The position numbers and the translations under genes are program-made. The notes under the pieces were generated by a model that saw only the letters and a list, made by a program, of their open reading frames with translations, had not been told where the DNA came from and searched no databases. Source: Cololabis saira (Eukaryota > Chordata > Actinopteri > Beloniformes > Belonidae). From it: DNA of 64,000 nucleotides. The stretch spans positions 25,574,001-25,638,000 of the forward strand of contig NC_084592.1 in assembly GCF_033807715.1 (NCBI RefSeq), read 5' to 3'. Below are positions 22,009-33,912 of this stretch, piece after piece (positions within the stretch are counted from its first letter, which is position 1; each line of letters opens with the position of its first letter).

Positions 22009-22187
22009 CTATGTGGGTAAACATGGTTTTAGAATAGCTTTGAACCACATACGAGCAGAGGTTCAGTTTAGAAGTCCAAAAGTGCATTTTATTTGACACC
22101 ACTCCCCATTTTTATATATACAGTTCCAGAAAGGGCAAGAGCAAGACCTACGTCTATATACGAGTAGATTACCGTGTGATTCTCATG

Positions 22188-23162
22188 GGTGTCCTAAACC
22201 TTTGGGTGAACTCGTAATCTCACAAGTCCAGCCAAGCCGGCAGCGCTCTGAAGTGTTCCGCTTTTGACATACTCCTGGGAAGACCTGAGGTTGGGCAAAA
22301 CTGGACCTTGGTGTCCCGGTGGTACCCAGGGGTAAGTCTATCTTTTGATGCACTACTTCACTCAAAGGCCCTGCCTTCCTGAAGGCACCAAAGTCCTTCA
22401 TTAACAACCTCAAATCTTACCAACTTAGGTTTGAAAACATTCAGAATAAGATCAAGAACGTGAGGGCTCTGATAACTCCTCAACAAGGATCAGAATGGAA
22501 ACATTTTTACAGCTTTATAGAGCATCTGAAAATGCTCTTCCCATTTAATAAATCGTTTTTGGCTTTCTTTTTGGGTTGTAGAGCACCAAAACACAAGCTC
22601 ATCCACAGCAAAACATGAGAAGAATTGCATATTGCAGATCCTTGGTCTGAGCAGTCATGCATTTATCTGAACGTCAACATCCTGCCGTGTTGAAGACTGA
22701 ACAGCCGGCACACACAGCCCGCAGAAACACATAGTGTTCTGATTTGTCTGTCTGATAGTGTTGTCAGGACTGCATGTCAGGCAGAAGCATTCTATTACAG
22801 GATTGATTTGGCCATGCAATTAGGGGGCACTGGGAATTTCTCATTTCACTTTTCGCTCTGTGACACTTTCTCTTGGGATCTTTGAAGAAGAGATAAAGTG
22901 ATCCGCATTTATGGTTGGCAGAGGAATAACAAAGAAGCAGGATATAGAAAGAAACACGTGTGTGCCGTTTTGTTCCTTAAACAGAGCAGGAGGTCTTTTT
23001 TACTTCTTTGACACACAAAAAGAAAGTGATAGACAGGAATAAATTCATCCGAGTGCACCTATGTGAGCAAAGTACAATCACACCTCTTGATTTATCAATT
23101 ATCTTCTTTTCAGAGTGCTAACCTTCCTTCTCCAGGCTGTTTTTCCTTTCATCTATTCCATT
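22188..23162. other. No gene recognised
   Basis: The region 22188-22420 has a more balanced composition but no exon structure. The remainder is AT-rich. No frame exceeds 76 codons. Confidence 0.5.
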
Positions 23163-23400
23163 CAATTTAGCTTTATTTATATAGCGCCAACTCATGAGAA
23201 CTGTCATCTCAAGGCACTTTAACAATACAGTTCAGCTCATTCCAAATTAGTTCAATTAATATAAACCAAATAAAATAAAATAATAATAATTTCTTCACTA
23301 AGGAAACCAACAGATTCCCTCAAAAGTTTTCTTTGATACAATCCTCCATCCTGCGCAAGCACCAGGCGACTGTGGAAAGGAAAAACTGCTGGGAAAAAGG
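23163..23400 (-). mobile_element. LINE/SINE 3' region, minus strand
   Basis: TTCAATTTAGCTTTATTTAT followed by ATAGCGCCAACTCATGAGAA and TCTCAAGGCACTTTAACAAT is the inverse of the common teleost tail (TGATTTGGCGCTATATAAAT type). It continues to the GCACCAGGCGACTGTGGAAA and GGAAAAACTGCTGGGAA part. A plus-strand relative is at 54280-54585. Confidence 0.65.
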
Positions 23401-23540
23401 AACAAAAGTTAATAACATCAACAAAACTGTCAGGTCCAAATACAACAACTTCAGTTGCATCTGTATTTAGCTGGAGAAAGTTTTGAGTCACCCAGGGCTT
23501 CATGTCTTCAAGACATTTGTATCTGACCAACTGGTTATCT

Positions 23541-23670
23541 CAGCCTATTTAGCTTACTATCTGAAGTCTACAATCTGAATTTCTCTTGCACTTGCTTGTC
23601 AATTTTATCTTTGTAAAAAAAAAAAAATCAGTAAATTAATTATTGATCTGTCTGATCCTCATGATAAAAG
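23541..23670 (+). repeat. Direct repeat, copy 1
   Basis: AGCCTATTTAGCTT, then AAGTC(T)ACAA, GAATTTCTCTTGC, TTGTCAATTT, AGTAAAT and GATCT(G/T)TCTGATC occur in the same order at 24266-24402. Copy 2 has a 19-bp extra piece. The two copies flank an LTR-like segment. Confidence 0.8.
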
Positions 23671-23678
23671 GCGTTACT

Positions 23679-24254
23679 GTCATGCCCACGGTCTAGCAGT
23701 CATGGGACACAACGTGAATAAAATCTTATCTCATCCTCTCAATCCCCCAAACCTGTAGAAAAATCTGTGAACAAGTAAAGTCAAGTGAATTGAATTATTT
23801 ACATAATTGCTTGTGGTGACAATCAAAATGGGAGTGAAAAGAGACCTCAGGGTCAACTAGCGCCAAAATAACAAACAAAACGTTGTGCCTTTAAGCTCAG
23901 TGCTAATGTATCCGTCTAACAAAATGACAGTGACTCGCTCTAACCACCTAGACTAAAATAAACAGGAGAAAAAAAATCACATCACACCCAGATAAACAGG
24001 CAGCAACACCCCTACCGCTTCAGTACAACTTGTAACGAAATAAAAACAAGGTTTTGGGAGATCTGAGATATGCAGCTGCTGTTAGAGAAAGGGAACCTGC
24101 TGGCATCAGACACCAAGGATTTAAACTGTAGCCCATTCAGTCTTTACCAATCCACAGCCAGCACTGGAGGCACTGGGACACCAATCAGGAAGGATCGAAA
24201 AGAGAAAACAAATAAACAGGAAAGAACTGCACATTTTAACGCACGGCCCGTAAC
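23679..24254. mobile_element. LTR-like segment between direct repeats
   Basis: It begins TGTCATGCCCACGG and ends CACGGCCCGTAACA, so it has TG...CA ends with short inverted similarity. AATAAA occurs near 23717. The flanking pentamers (GTTAC and GCTTA) do not match well, so solo-LTR status is unproven. No coding region is present. Confidence 0.35.
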
Positions 24255-24265
24255 AGCTTATTTCT

Positions 24266-24402
24266 AAGCCTATTTAGCTTGCCATCTTAGCACTCTTGAA
24301 CAAAAGAAGTCAACAATTTGAATTTCTCTTGCTCTTGTTGTCAATTTGTGTTTATGAAAAAATAGTAAATCATTCATTGATCTTTCTGATCTTTCTGAAA
24401 AA
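24266..24402 (+). repeat. Direct repeat, copy 2
   Basis: This matches 23541-23670 as described there, with scattered substitutions and one 19-bp insertion after GCCATCT. Confidence 0.8.
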
Positions 24403-24944
24403 AGAATTAGTTTTATATTTTGAAAATGCTAAGCATATGTTGTTATTTATACACAGCAAGGAATGATCAATTCTTTTTTCCACATTCATGTTGTTTAAGT
24501 CAAATATAATGCTATCATTCTTCATTCTTTCAGTTGTTTTATCAGGAAATAATGTATGTTCTTTTCCTTCTTACTTGTTAGTTAAATATAAAAAGTGTCA
24601 GTTTTGTCATTACGAGCTATGGAGATAATTGTTTCATGACTGATACTAAAGGCCAGTCTGTGCTGGAAGCTCTTGCTCATATGTTCAGAAATTATTTAAA
24701 AAATGTTTAAAGCCACTCCATGTAAAAAAATTAAACAAACACCTCTGACTACGAGTGGGCAGCATATCATAAGACTTGAGTGTGCAAGAGCTAGTGGGAC
24801 AAAGCAGTATTACATGTCATGTCAGATAGTCCCGACTCTTTAGCACAGTATTTTTTTTTTTTTACCTTGTCTGCACACATATTAATGTTAATACCATGCT
24901 GGTAGGAACCTAAGGCATATATATCTGCATTGTTGCTATATTTA

Positions 24945-24975
<31 letters not shown>

Positions 24976-25018
24976 CGCATACATACGCACACACATACAT
25001 ATATACTGTATACACATA
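24945..25018. repeat. AT/AC-rich microsatellite
   Basis: (AT)n from about 24945 to 24975 passes into CATACATACGCACACACATA and a further TATA stretch. Confidence 0.85.
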
Positions 25019-25025
25019 AAAACCC

Positions 25026-25047
25026 TTTTTTTTGGGGGGGGGGGGGG
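25026..25047 (+). repeat. T8-G14 homopolymer pair
   Basis: Eight T (25026-25033) are followed at once by fourteen G (25034-25047). It is a likely polymerase-slippage site and could form G-quadruplex structure. Confidence 0.9.
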
Positions 25048-25245
25048 TGACATCCGCTGCTAATCCAGGACGTGAGAACACACATGGTGGCGCACGTCGA
25101 GCACTGGAAATCTGCAAAAAAAAACAAACCGGCCAAAACACGAGCAACAACCGTCCCAAGTGTCGAGATCCAATCACAATCTGAGCTACCGCAATTAACA
25201 CTAACCCCAAAAACTACAGAGCAAGCATGCAGGTGAACGAGCCGA

Positions 25246-25251
<6 letters not shown>

Positions 25252-25327
<76 letters not shown>
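25252..25327 (+). repeat. (TG)n microsatellite
   Basis: About 38 uninterrupted TG units. The 80-codon frame running through it (CVCVCV) is an artefact of the repeat. Confidence 0.98.
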
Positions 25328-25329
<2 letters not shown>

Positions 25330-26789
25330 AGTGTATTTTACTTTATGTAGTAATTACTACCTGTGGTCACAGGTAGTAATAGCTCAGCTCAGTAGTAGCT
25401 CAGCAGGTCCCCCTATATTTGTGGAGGCTAACTCACTTTTATGTCACAGTAAAATGTATTTGTTTGCCTCATTTTCTCCATCATCACTTTCTTGAGTCTC
25501 TTAGTCAGCTCTGCCATGATGTCTGGTGAAGCTCTGTGAGCTACATTCATTGTTATTAATGGGGGACATAACGTACGAACAGTTGAGAATTAAAGTTACA
25601 TTAGCTGGTTTTTGCGAATAATACCGACATAAAATCCTGAGAACTACACGATGATTCCTAAAAACTAATAAAATATTTTCTTCAAAAAATAAAGTATTTT
25701 GTGCTACTTTAAGTTAAATGAATCATACATTCACACCAACTTGTTGCAAACTGAAAAGCTAGTGAATTAAAGAGATACTTCAATGCCCTTCAAGATGCTC
25801 TCATCCGCATCACCTTAAACTGTAATAATAGTAATAAATATTAATAACAACAAAATGTATGAAATTAGTATCATAAGGTATGATACATTAACAGTATTGT
25901 ACCCTTTTCCTCTGTAAATTCTGAAAGCCTATATATAACAATTAAGTCTGTAAAACTCTTGAAGATGTTAAAAAAAGGCTTCACGCTGTGACATTGTATA
26001 AAACAAGCATTTGCGATGTGAATTATACAACCTACTTCAAGCTTATAAATATATTTGCATTAAGATTTAATTAAACTGACTTTATTTGGATTACAGTATA
26101 TTTTCCAATTATCTTTGAACAATCCTTTTAAACAAAGATTATTATTTAAATAACTCATTATAGAAAGAAAATAAAACACTTCTGAATACACCAATTAAAC
26201 ACCAACAGCTCAAGCTGAATCGTTAATGTGTTCAAAGAAAACTGCATCAGCAGCTTCAATCTAAGAGGAAGAGTCTTCTGATTTCCTCATGTCACAACAG
26301 AATCTTACCTAATGGCAGTGGGCGTTTTGCATCGACACATCGCCTTACAGGACAGGAAAGGCCAAAAGAGAGAATTAACTTTCCTCAGCTGGCTAATTAA
26401 CCTCTTTCTATCCCCAGCGTGGCTACTAAGTAATGTTTTTATAGAAATAAAAGTGAAAGATAGCATTTAGCTTTTATTTTGCTGTTGGTCCAAGTGTATG
26501 TGGGGGGGGGGGGGGGCATACAGTAAAGGGTATTAGTACAGTTTATACATGTGTTAGTGAAGTTATGTGCAAATATTTTCTGCTCTTTCAATACTGTTTG
26601 TATTTTCTTTTTTGGAAACTTAATAAAAATCATCTGAGTACTATGAGGTAAATAGAACATCAAATAAACAGCAACATGCAACTACTTTCATGATCTCAAT
26701 CCTTTAACAAAAATGAAACCAAAAAAAAATGGGTATACTAGGTACCCCGATTATTCAATAGTTTGAAGACCTAAGTTCAGAATACATTT
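25328..26789. other. No gene; one G15 run
   Basis: AT-rich sequence with no supported exon. A run of 15 G occurs at 26502-26516 within an otherwise AT-rich context. Confidence 0.5.
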
Positions 26790-27455
26790 CTTCAAGTAAT
26801 TGTTCCCTACGTAACATTGTCAGTCTCATGTAATTGTTTGGGAATTTCTGTCCATTATCTTGTACAACTTTGCATTTCAATTTGTTTGAGGTCTGGAATT
26901 TGACTTGCCCATTCCAGTAGATTTATTTTTCCATTTTCTGCCACTCTGACGTAGAGTTACTGGTGTGCTTGTGATCATTGTCTTGTTTGAGGTCCCTTTT
27001 GGTATCTAACAAATTTGCCTCCAGAATGCCAAGGCACACACAGAACGACAGAAGTTTAAGGTTCACTCAGTGACTACAAGGAACGAACGTTCTGTGGCTG
27101 CAAAACAACGTTAAATCATCGTCTCCACTACAGCTTTTTTGGTATCTTATGTTTCTACTGAAATGCTGACTTTCATGGACCTAGCACTTAGCACACTGAA
27201 GCATGCAGAGTCTGAGATGTAGCTCTTAGAGTTTTTGTATTACTAAGTATTACACAGTCTGACCTTGTGATAAAAAGCTATCTTTCCACTGTAGAATCTT
27301 CAACTCCAAATTTTATGGAGATTTTCATAAACTGTCGAGATCTATGTATAGAAGCTATTGCTTTTATAATACTATTGCATACTGTATGTCTGCCCCTTTT
27401 GGCATTGTGTTAACACACACCTGAATGTTTCAGACCAGCAAACTGCCAAAAATGT
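26790..27455 (-). pseudogene. Tc1-like transposase relic A
   Basis: Read on the minus strand, 26939-26985 encodes QDNDHKHTSNSTSEW, matching the QDNDPKHTSKST block that carries the second catalytic Asp of Tc1-like DDE transposases. Farther along the minus strand, sequence around 26890-26920 fits the W-x-x-x-x-PDL block that follows. The plus-strand phrases GAGTCTGAGATGTAGCTCTT, CACAGTCTGACCTTG and TTAACACACACCTGAATG (27208-27427) belong to the same element. Many stops and gaps make it non-functional. A SINE begins immediately after it. Confidence 0.8.
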
Positions 27456-27456
27456 T

Positions 27457-27609
27457 TGGGCGTGGTAGTGGCTACAGAGGTGGGCTTGGTCTGGACAACC
27501 CAGGTTCAAGCCCTGGAATGGCCCCCGAGCAAGGCATTAACCCTAATTGCTCCATGGTGTGTGTGTCTCAGATGTAAATTGCTTTGGATAAAAGCGTCTG
27601 CTAAATGAC

Positions 27610-27694
<85 letters not shown>
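27457..27694 (+). mobile_element. tRNA-derived SINE with TAG tail
   Basis: The head GGGCGTGGTAGTGGCTACAG holds the box A-like part; GGTTCAAGCCC at 27503-27513 is a nearly perfect box B. The body continues to GCTTTGGATAAAAGCGTCTG and CTAAATGACAG, then an expanded (TAG)n tail. The tRNA-like head, polymerase III boxes and tail are all present, so this is essentially full length. Transcription by RNA polymerase III is conceivable. It abuts the Tc1 relic. Confidence 0.85.
27610..27694 (+). repeat. (TAG)n microsatellite
   Basis: About 28 uninterrupted triplets at the 3' end of the SINE. The minus-strand frame 27601-27873 is a poly-Thr artefact of this array. Confidence 0.97.
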
Positions 27695-27698
<4 letters not shown>

Positions 27699-29837
27699 GT
27701 CTGTACACCTGGTGATGATCATTTCGTCCAGGGCGGATGACTGTCAGTACATGGCTGCAACACCCTCTTATCCAATGGAAGTGGGTACTTAGTATTGCCC
27801 ACTTTATTTTATTTTTGTTTGTTTGTTTTAAGAACTTGCTAGGATCAGATCCTAACAGTACTAACCTTTGCACATGTCTGAATGTTTTGGCATCATGCTA
27901 TTATGCTCTTTTTTCTTTTTAACGCAACTGTCCACACAGCTTCATCCCACATTTTGCTGATAGTTGAAATAATCAAATCTTATTCAATATTCATTTTTTT
28001 CTCCATGCTCTCAATGTGCCTACAGATTGGCTAATGGGCTGCGGCATCATCTTCTGACACAGGCATCTTTTTTAATATGTTTGAACTGCTGGAGGACTCT
28101 GCTGGGATTTAATTGCAAGGGAAATAAACGGATATGTACTTAATGAAATCCCTTACTGATCCATGTTGTTGAGTATTTGCATTTTATTTGCAGGTGGAAT
28201 TCCTGATAACCATGTCATGATATAAAGAAGAGCTTCTCAGTTCTTAACCATGTCACACTCTTTTTTCCCTCCCCCTGTACTTCTGCCTTGCAAAGACAGG
28301 GGCTGGCTCAGGGGAGCTTTTTGGCTCACTGAACTTGTCATAGAGCTGCACATTCAACAACTTGTAAATGATTTCAATATGCTTATTTTGATACTTTGTA
28401 CGTCTGCTTGAGGGATTACCTAGCCCCAGAGCTTTGTGACTGTATTGAATTTTATTATGCAGCCCTAGAAGCTGCATTGCATCTGCATTATGGCAGACAA
28501 ATTAAACTAGAAAGCAGTGTCCTGCAGTATGAGGCTCAAAAACGTTGAAAAACTCTTGCCTCCTTCGTCTCTGTTTAAATACTTTTGTATTTAGGTTATA
28601 GTTACCGTTCAGCCTTAAACAAGGTCCAAACCAACTGTGTGACAATCAAGAACACAAATGACGTTCATAAATGTACAGGGAAAAGGACAAGTGCCCATTG
28701 AGACATTTAACTACCATTAAAATAACACTAGCTAACATTTAGACTCATTTGTTCTAATATATTTCTTCAGAACCTCTGGCCTCATCGTCATTCTCTGCCA
28801 GCTGCCATTTGCATCTCTCTTTTGCATTCCCAATTTAATATCCAAGTCCCGTGGGTCTGCTGCTCTTCACTGCGGTTCTTGCTGACGGCTGGTGCCCCAT
28901 TGTTGTCCTCTCCCACGACTGCTCAGCAATGATGATCATTGATGCCATAAACACACTTCCTTATTTTATATTTTTTTAAACTTGTTAATTGCTTCTTTCA
29001 GTGCTTTTTTTGCACAGTGCTTCAGTAGTTTAATAGCAGAGGACTGCCTCTGTACACTGCCGCTAATATACTGAGAAATTTCATCCTTGATTTCCCCATC
29101 ATTTTAGTCTTCTTCCATCTTTTTTTTCTACATTTTTAACAAGACTGAATAAGTGGAATATTGGATTGTAGTCTTTATTTGATTGTAGTCTTTATTTGAA
29201 TTGCAGGTAAGTCGTGCATTGACTATGTTCTTGTTTACTTTAAATACATAGTTTATTGTAATGTTTAAAAATGTATTTGGGTTTTTGTTTGAATCCAAGT
29301 AATAATGGCATAGCACCATGGCCATTCCTTCTCACTGCGAAAGTTCTCATCACGTACGGGGAAATCCTCAACGTAGCCGTGTTTGCTGTCCAGACTGGTA
29401 GTTTTTTCCAAATAGTCCGTCCAAAACAGGCACGATTTTTTCAGTCGCAAGTGGTTCATGTTTGCGATGTCCGATGTCATGAGGTGCAGACAAACTGCCA
29501 TTTGTAAGTTTGTCTGTACCCCGTGGCTAAATTTAACAGCACGGCTTATTTATGGCAGCATCTTAAACGGAGGCACGCAGCTCAGTGTGGCACTCACTGG
29601 GAGCTGCACAAGACAGCAGAACTCTTTACACCCACTGAAATGTAGACAACACCAGAAGCATTATTTTCCCGCCGTATCCTATATAATGAGAAGAAGACCT
29701 GGTGGAAAGACATTGCAGCGTTTCACATCTAAAAATATTGAAGCATTTTTACAATCCAAAGCCTAAATTCATCCACAGGTTGAATACGATTGATTCCGGT
29801 TGGGTACTTGCTTCCTTATTATTAGTCATTGTAAGGC
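27695..29837. other. No gene; possible regulatory DNA at 28760-28960
   Basis: Frames at 29265-29501 minus and 29458-29766 plus overlap and match nothing known. The section 28760-28960 is unique-looking and contains an exact octamer-like ATTTGCAT at 28807-28814. It may be conserved non-coding DNA, which I cannot test. Confidence 0.4.
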
Positions 29838-30110
29838 AAGGCAAGGCGGGTTTATTTGTATACTGTAGCACAATTCAACAACAAGGTTATTCAAAGTTCT
29901 TTACTGACATTAAAACATGAATAAAAAGCATGATTTAAAATATAAACAAAAAAGACAGAAATAAGAACAATAGATTTTTACAAAGACATTAAAAATAGAT
30001 AAAAAGCATGATTTAAAAATTGAAACAAAAAAAGAATAGATACAAATCAAGTAACAGTGCAGGTTTAGAGCTTTACTCAAATGCAGCTAAGAACAGGTGA
30101 GTCTTCAACC
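29838..30110 (-). mobile_element. LINE 3' UTR-like repeat, minus strand
   Basis: GCAAGGCAAGGCGGGTTTAT, then GCACAATTCAACAACAAGGT and TTCAAAGTTCTTTACTGACA, then an A-rich stretch, and AACAGGTGAGTCTTCAACCT, follow in the order of a familiar teleost repeat whose other end is a LINE reading frame. An internal near-duplication (GATAAAAAGCATGATTTAAAA-type) occurs near 29920 and 29998. Confidence 0.6.
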
Positions 30111-32199
30111 TGCATTTAATTTATTGTAAAATTAATTAACCATTAAAGTTAGGATTTTATGCATTCCATTAGTGATAAGTCATCTTTTATTAATTGTTTT
30201 TAATGTAATTTGTTTTCTTCTTAAGAGAAAAATAAATTAAAATCGAAAATTGGATATGGTGAAAAATTTGAAATGTAATCGTTAGGGTTTCTCGCCCACT
30301 TCTAAGAGCACCTTAGTCTCAGATCAATGGTTTCTTTCATCTGTTAAAAAAGGGTAAATGATTATTCAGCCCGGTCTCATGATCTCCCATTGCATGTTAT
30401 TGCTACACATTATCTTTTGGTGTGCTTTGTGCTGTTATTGGCTGACACGATTATATGACCCGTTGACCATAACGGATTAAAAAGAAAACAAAAAAAACTT
30501 AAAATGATTATACCTGAAGTTCAAAACATGTTCCAGATGGTGTGCGGTTTTTTAACAATACCAAGGGGTCTCGTTGGATTAGTAGACAGGTGCAGGGCTT
30601 TGGACTCAATTACAGAATAGTTTATCATGTTTTGTCATGTTCTGTTTTAATGCAGAATACGTGACCATGTTACATAGTTCTGCATTCTTTAAGATACTAA
30701 ACCATTGAATAAATAACACCTTTTTTTCATGTATACTTACAGTGAATCAGTTGACAAAACATTGAAGTTGGTCTGTGACTATTGTAACACATCTTCTGTA
30801 GGCAAATATGACTTTGATACTTGATCTGAAGGGAAAAATAATAAGTATAATTTACCTTAAATCCAATTCACAATGTCTTCACGTGGCAGCTGTATCACCA
30901 TGAAAGAATACAACAGGAAATACCCCGTGTGGCGCATCCATTTATCCATTTGGAGCCACATTCCTCAGTCCAACAGCATCCAGCCGCGGCAGTGACAGCT
31001 TTAATTTGGTGGCTGGTGGTCAATATGATTAGTAAACTGCAGGGAGCTTTTGCAAAGTGGACCAACTAACTTTGCCACCCAGAGTGTGGGAAGAGAGGAG
31101 CATGCAACCAGCAATGAGAAGGTGTGAAGCTGCCATTAACGAGTATTATTTTAATCATTCTCTGGTGCGGTGTGAGGAAAGGCTATTTTATTCACTTTGT
31201 TTGGGAACATAACCTTCAGGTATATACATGAATAAACATTATGTACAACTTGTAGGACATGCCAAGTACATAATTCACAATGCCCTTACATATTACCATT
31301 AAAAAGAAATTAAGCTAACACACACACACACAACATTCATACGTTTATTTCAAATGCAAGCAGCGGCCCAGCCACTGCTTCATTTTCCAGTTGGCAGGGA
31401 GTTGATGTGTTCAGATATGATTTATTGATCATGTAGAGCACATTAGTTTACCCACTGTGTTCAGTTAAAAAGCAATAACGCATTTTACACCCTCTGTTCC
31501 ATGCGAATGCAATAACACTAAACTAATTACGCAAACTGGGGGCACCAGTGTGATTTGTAAAAGCCAGAGCTGCATGCTGACTCTGAGTCATCGTCAGTGA
31601 GATGCTGAAAATATTGAAAGTAATATAGCGAGATGTGATTAATTCATCGACATCTTATCTCTTTCCATTCAATGGGTTCATGTGGAAAATTAGCCATAGG
31701 GCAGAAACAGTGACTCTTCGATGCTGAAGTGAACCCAGGTAATGAGTATACTCGTGAGGTTAGCTTTCTTTTCAACATTTCTTTCATATTCTGTTTGTGT
31801 CGGTGAAATACATCTGAATTGTAATCATTCATCAGCAACAGCTGTAGCCTCCAAGGGCCGGATAATAATGCAGCACAAGGATGTGCAAATAGGTCATATT
31901 TGTTATTAAAAAAATACAATAGGTTTGATATGAACATTGCCGGTTTTGATAGGATTTATTTGCTATGAGAGAGTATACGAGTACAGCTCAAGCTCCTGTC
32001 ATTTGTGTCTTGGGAGTAAGACTTGGTGAAACATTCATGCTAGTGCATGTCCATCCTCTGTCAAGCAGTCCAAATAATGCACATTTTTATTTATTAACTT
32101 ACTTTTTTTCTTTTAATTTGTTTTTTATACTGGCATTTTACGTCCAGGGGTTTTTTTTATATTGCCTTATCCTACATCTGATATTTATTTAGGCCATTA
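30111..32199. other. No gene; possible regulatory DNA
   Basis: No exon is supported. The blocks 30940-31200 and 31470-31680 look unique and evenly composed. The second contains TAATTA at 31524-31529 and GTGATTAATTC near 31635. A short (CA)n lies at 31319-31332. Confidence 0.4.
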
Positions 32200-32530
32200 T
32201 TTTAGTTTCAGGAGTTTTGATGTAGATTTGCTGGTGTGCTTTGATTCATATCAGCATGATAAAGGGACAATTATTGCGAGATCTAATTTTGACCAAGTTT
32301 TAGCCGTTGGTCAGATGGCTTCACATTTTTTCTTGTAGTCTGCAGAGTTCATGCTCAATTTAATGACTGCAAGGTACCCAGGTGTCTGCAAGGTACCTAT
32401 GCCGCAAAACAACCCCTAATAATGATTCCTCCACTGCTGTGCTTTACAATGAGTGTGTTTTTTGTTGGTTTGTTTGTTTGTCACTGAAATGCTGTATTCT
32501 CGGACTTCACTTTTGAGGTCAGAGAAGATG
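32200..32530 (-). pseudogene. Tc1-like transposase relic B
   Basis: On the minus strand the phrase for AKTWSKLDLAIIV and, farther on, KHTSKST (around 32226-32250) fits the Tc1-like QDNDPKHTSKST region. The plus-strand markers are GTAGATTTGCTGGTGTGCTT, GCAGAGTTCATGCTCAATTT and AATGACTGCAAGGTACCCAG, the latter partly duplicated (AAGGTACC twice). Stops and indels break all frames. Confidence 0.75.
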
Positions 32531-33908
32531 TTAAAGTTGTTCAGTAAAGAACTTGCGCGTTCATCCCACATCCTCCCCATCCATAGCCAGGGAAGAAGTG
32601 GTTATTTCATTTAAGAGCAACAGCCAGCTTTGCAGGTGTCAAAAACATCTGAGAGACATATACTTCTTCCTCCTTTTACGTCTTGGAACGAGACAGAGTA
32701 AATGGGACGAGTCATGCAGAGGGGTGACTGTAAGCCTACACCCTGCAGAGATTCTCCGCCTGAGTTAACTCCCAGGGTCGTTTCAGTTAATGATGTTGCC
32801 CAGCAACAGGGGGAGATTTAGACTCAGCCCTAAGGATAACCTAACTCATAGAACAGGTGATGATTACCGAAATCTGATCAACGCCCACACACACAAAACC
32901 CCCACATCTGAATGTCCACTTCCTCTTATCCCCAACATCACCCACTGCTTTTGAGGCATATTGGACAAACAGTTGTTGAGGTATCCAAAGAAAAAGAATA
33001 CAAAAATGATTTTATTTATTAGTGAAACACACTATAGCAGATGTTGAAACACACATATTCTCTTGGTATAAGATTCTTCTGTCAAGCCAGAGCAGATCAA
33101 ACTCAGTTTCGTTATTTATCTGCCTTTTCTGTTGCCTAGGGACATTGTGCCCCCACCTAACTTTCACAAAAATAAGGAAAGGGCCCCTAAACTGAGTCAT
33201 CACCTCAACAGAAATGTCTTAGTTCTCAAACACTCCCCTCGATACACAGCACCGGTAGATACTCTGCAAGGTTCAAGTAGATCAGCTTAGTAGTTGTTGA
33301 GATAGGAGAGGATCACATAGACCGAAGGACAGATAAAAAAGATTCCTTGATGCTTCTGGGAGATAAAGGCCTTTGAAGAGGGATTTTGCAACCAACGTTT
33401 TGATTCATTTGCCCCATTAGTACTTTTCTCAACCACTAATCTAGCTAACACTGGATTTGAGTGCTTTTGGAACTTGTCTGTCTGTAAAGCAACAGTTTTT
33501 TTCCTACAATCACAGACATGAGTCCCTTTCAGGCATACTCTACTTTCCAATAATCGAATGCCAGCTGTACATAAAGGCCACATCTGAAAAGTGCATGTTG
33601 ATGCTTATTCTTAACATCTTTGATGCAATTTCACCAAGTTCCACCTAATAACATAAAGTATTCCTATTAACACAACACAAGTCTGATATGCTTTAGTCAC
33701 ATTAACACACAGCAACAGTAGTGTTTTTTGCCTATGATAGGCTCCTCAGAGTAATCTAAGACGCTCCATGATAAATCTGTCCAAAATGTATTTCCCCACC
33801 TAAAAAAATCAGCTGTACCTTGGAATGTTTTTTTTTCTTCTGTTTTTTTTAGTACGATTAAACCCTAATGACTGACTCTTAAACTTTATCTGACCCAAAG
33901 TAAACATC
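32531..33908. other. No gene recognised
   Basis: The longest frame (33287-33583 minus, 98 codons) matches nothing I know and has no splice context. No repeat is identified. Confidence 0.5.
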
Positions 33909-33912
33909 TTAA

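Larger units (their letters stand above)
19848..22187 (+). repeat. Local dispersed repeat, copy 2, split by insertions
   Basis: The outer parts 19848-20165 and 22014-22187 match copy 1 (15885-16390) in order. The right part shares TTTGACACCACTC, CAGAAAGGGCAAGAG and GTGTGATTCTCA. Between them sits the GGGCCTG element. Removing it would rejoin GCACACTGACACTATG to TGGGTAAACATGG, a continuous stretch like copy 1. Copy 2 also has its own 3 x 34-bp array. Confidence 0.6.

Noticed and set aside
25253..25495. Cys-Val repeat frame
   Set aside because: Produced by the (TG)n microsatellite.
27457..27530. tRNA gene
   Set aside because: Box A and box B are present, but the stems are not intact and the sequence continues into a SINE body and tail.
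27601..27873. Frame with poly-Thr on the minus strand
   Set aside because: Produced by the (TAG)n tail of a SINE.
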